In this document: positions 24,176 to 25,919 of the stretch, one piece after another | How the letters are laid out: every line of letters begins with the position of its first letter | Position numbering within the stretch: the first letter of the stretch is position 1 | From: Sphingobium sp. | Lineage (GTDB): Bacteria; Pseudomonadota; Alphaproteobacteria; Sphingomonadales; Sphingomonadaceae | DNA length: 25,919 bases | Assembly (NCBI GenBank): GCA_017745115.1 | Contig: JAGIAA010000041.1 | Span: forward strand, 1-25,919 | Direction of reading: 5' to 3' | The notes under the pieces: model-generated | What the model was told of the DNA's origin: nothing | The model's input: only the letters and a program-made list of their open reading frames with translations | Database searches by the model: none | Position numbers and translations under genes: made by a program

Positions 24176-25171
24176 ATGACTCATGCTTCCTATCCCCAGC
24201 TTCGCCTGCGCCGCACGCGCGCTTCCGCCTGGAGCCGTGCGCTCCACGCTGAGCATCGCCTGTCGCCCGCGGATTTCATCTGGCCGCTGTTCGTGACGGG
24301 CGGATCGGGTGTCGAGGAGCCCATCGGCTCGCTGCCGGGCGTGTCACGCTGGTCGGTCGATCTTGCGGTCCAGCGCGCGAAGGATGCGGCTGCGGCAGGC
24401 ATTCCCTGCCTCGCGCTTTTCCCCAATACGCAGGCGGACCGGCGCAGCGACGATGGCGCCGAAGCGCTCAATCCCGACAATCTGATGTGCCAGGCGATTC
24501 GCGCCATCAAGGATGCGGTGCCGGAGATCGGTCTGCTGACCGATGTCGCGCTCGACCCCTATACGACGCACGGCCAGGACGGGCTGCTCGACGAGGCGGG
24601 CTATGTCGTCAACGACGCGACGGTGGACGTGCTGATCGGCCAGTCGCTCAACCAGGCGGCGGCGGGCGCCGACATCATCGCGCCGAGCGACATGATGGAC
24701 GGGCGCATCGGCGCGATTCGCGAGGCGCTGGAGGCGGAAGGCCATGCCAATGTCCAGATCATGGCTTATGCGGCCAAATATGCCTCGGCCTTCTACGGAC
24801 CGTTTCGCGATGCGGTGGGTTCGCGCGGCCTGCTGAAGGGCGACAAGAAAAGCTACCAGATGGACTCGGCCAACGGGTCGGAGGCTCTGCGCGAGGTTGC
24901 GCTCGACATAGCCGAAGGTGCGGACAGCGTCATGGTGAAGCCTGGCCTGCCCTATCTCGATATCGTCGCGCGGGTGAAGGACGCCTTCAACATTCCCGTC
25001 TTCGCCTATCAGGTGAGCGGCGAATATGCGATGATCGAGGCTGCGGCAGCGGCGGGCGCGGGCGATCGCGACGCGCTGGTGCTGGAGACGCTGATGGCGT
25101 TCAAGCGCGCAGGCTGCACCGGCGTTCTCACCTATCACGCGCTGCACGCCGCGCGGCTGCTCAATGGCTGA
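24176..25171 (+). CDS. hemB: Porphobilinogen synthase (delta-aminolevulinic acid dehydratase)
   Basis: 331 residues from ATG 24176. The frame extends upstream to 24089 but that part lies in a repeat and spacer. It joins two ALA molecules to give porphobilinogen for heme. The two active-site lysines are K201 (YAAK201YASAFYGPF) and K255 (MVK255PGLPYLD). The metal region reads LLTD123VALD127PYTTHGQDG, with aspartates where zinc enzymes have cysteines, placing it in the Mg/K-dependent class usual for alphaproteobacteria. Length and all conserved segments are normal. The next gene starts inside its last codons (8-bp overlap), indicating an operon with the GNAT genes. Confidence 0.97.
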   Translation: MTHASYPQLRLRRTRASAWSRALHAEHRLSPADFIWPLFVTGGSGVEEPIGSLPGVSRWSVDLAVQRAKDAAAAGIPCLALFPNTQADRRSDDGAEALNPDNLMCQAIRAIKDAVPEIGLLTDVALDPYTTHGQDGLLDEAGYVVNDATVDVLIGQSLNQAAAGADIIAPSDMMDGRIGAIREALEAEGHANVQIMAYAAKYASAFYGPFRDAVGSRGLLKGDKKSYQMDSANGSEALREVALDIAEGADSVMVKPGLPYLDIVARVKDAFNIPVFAYQVSGEYAMIEAAAAAGAGDRDALVLETLMAFKRAGCTGVLTYHALHAARLLNG

Positions 25172-25718
25172 GATCATCGCCACGACCGATCGCCTCATCC
25201 TGCGCACGCAGATGGACGGCGATCTGGCGGACTGGATGAGGCATCTCAATACGCCGGACGTGACGGCGTGCCTGGGTGGTGTGCGGACTGAAGCGCAGGT
25301 TGTGGAGAAATTCGCCAGGATGGCCAAGAGCCAGGCCGAGAACGGTTTTGCCTTCATGATGGTCACGCTGAAGGACGGCACGTTCCTCGGTACGGTCGGC
25401 ATGGCGCCCATCGAGAGAGATGGGCCGCCCGACACTCTGCGCGGCGCGGTCCAGATCGGCTGGCAGCTGCGCGCCGACTATTGGGGACAGGGCTACGCTC
25501 ATGAGGCGGCGCGTGCCGTCATCGCGCTTGCCTTCGAGCGTCACGGCATCGAGACCCTCTACAGCCAGACATCGCAGAGCAATGCTCCGAGCTGGCGGCT
25601 GATGGAAAAGCTTGGCCTGACGCGCCGCGAGGATCTCGATTATGAGGATCCGGCCTATCCACCCAAGGACAATCCAACCATCGTCTATGCGCTGTCGCGC
25701 GAGGGCTGGCAGCCGTGA
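25164..25718 (+). CDS. GNAT-family N-acetyltransferase, RimJ/RimL-like
   Basis: 184 residues from ATG 25164, overlapping the hemB end by 8 bp. The subgroup pattern is clear: TTDRLILRTQMDGDLADWMRHLNTPDV at the start, GTVGMAPIERD, then VQIGWQLRADYWGQGYAHEAARAVIALAFE (acetyl-CoA loop as WGQGYAHEA) and ETLYSQTSQSNAPSWRLMEKLGL (motif B with the conserved NxxS and EKLGF-like end). Members acetylate protein N-termini, small amines or antibiotics, and the acceptor here is unknown. A second, related GNAT follows with a GTGA overlap, suggesting tandem duplication. Confidence 0.93.
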   Translation: MAEIIATTDRLILRTQMDGDLADWMRHLNTPDVTACLGGVRTEAQVVEKFARMAKSQAENGFAFMMVTLKDGTFLGTVGMAPIERDGPPDTLRGAVQIGWQLRADYWGQGYAHEAARAVIALAFERHGIETLYSQTSQSNAPSWRLMEKLGLTRREDLDYEDPAYPPKDNPTIVYALSREGWQP

Positions 25719-25919
25719 CGAGCGGGTTCGCCCTTTCGACCGCGCGGCTGATCCTGCGCGATTGGCGGGACGAGGATCTCGGGCCTTTTGCAGCCATGTG
25801 CAGCGATCCGCGCGTCATGGAATATCTCGGCGGCTTGTCGACGGAAGCCGATTGCGTGGCGGGCATCGTGCGGCAGCGCGCGAGCCAGTCCGAGCGCGGC
25901 TATTGCTTCTGGGCAATAG
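25715..25919 (+). CDS. GNAT-family N-acetyltransferase, RimJ/RimL-like, cut by window edge
   Basis: Starts at GTG 25715, overlapping the previous stop as GTGA, and stays open to the right edge (68 codons visible). The N-terminus LSTARLILRDWRDEDLGPFAAMCSDPRVMEYLGG is the standard opening of RimJ/RimL-type acetyltransferases and parallels the gene just upstream. The acetyl-CoA loop lies beyond the window, so activity cannot be judged. Confidence 0.88.
   Translation, partial: MTSGFALSTARLILRDWRDEDLGPFAAMCSDPRVMEYLGGLSTEADCVAGIVRQRASQSERGYCFWAI

Noticed and set aside
1..25919. tRNA, rRNA, CRISPR, IS or prophage genes
   Set aside because: Looked for on both strands. No cloverleaf with an anticodon loop, regularly spaced repeat array, transposase or integrase was seen.

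Overview
The window is a gene-dense, high-GC chromosomal stretch with almost no spacer DNA. It looks like a sphingomonad (Sphingomonadaceae-type alphaproteobacterium). The strongest sign is a serine palmitoyltransferase gene of the soluble Sphingomonas type, next to a dedicated acyl carrier protein and a short-chain reductase that matches the ceramide-pathway reductase CerR. Alphaproteobacterial housekeeping genes fill much of the rest: obg, proB, folB, parC, hemB, CCA-adding enzyme and lptFG. No rRNA, tRNA, CRISPR array, transposase or phage gene was seen.

Layout. Positions 1-215 hold the 3' end of an unidentified gene, followed by a repeat and a terminator. From about 318 to 8804 lies what I read as a sphingolipid synthesis and export neighbourhood. 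It holds a small membrane protein, a GNAT-fold acyltransferase that is a candidate bacterial ceramide synthase, a PAP2 lipid phosphatase, a membrane fatty-acid desaturase/hydroxylase, lptG and lptF, spt, acp and a cerR-like gene. On the minus strand this runs without a strand switch back through proB, obg, a VOC protein and folB (11814 down to 3855), so the lipid genes may share transcripts with housekeeping genes. From 11909 to 17329 the plus strand carries a GNAT, a large secreted M16 zinc peptidase, a Nudix CoA pyrophosphatase and the CCA-adding enzyme. From 17293 to 23932 the minus strand carries a GGDEF/EAL protein, parC, a small lower-GC membrane protein gene, a CsaA-like tRNA-binding protein and an MFS transporter. 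From 24176 to the end the plus strand carries hemB and two overlapping GNAT genes, the last cut by the window edge.

How it fits together. Spt with its ACP would make the 3-keto long-chain base, the GNAT-fold protein could N-acylate it, and the CerR-like reductase could reduce the product. PAP2 and the desaturase/hydroxylase could tailor the lipid or its precursors. LptF and LptG are the membrane subunits of the Lpt extractor that normally moves LPS. Sphingomonads carry glycosphingolipids where other Gram-negatives carry LPS, so lptFG directly after spt suggests that Lpt may export glycosphingolipid in this organism. This is inference from gene order and is the most interesting reading of the window.

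Other points of note are a likely CTG start for the cerR-like gene overlapping the proB stop, a hairpin that buries the ribosome binding site of the M16 peptidase, two families of palindromic intergenic repeats, a degenerate GGNEF site in the EAL protein, and a ParC quinolone-region residue that differs from the usual serine.
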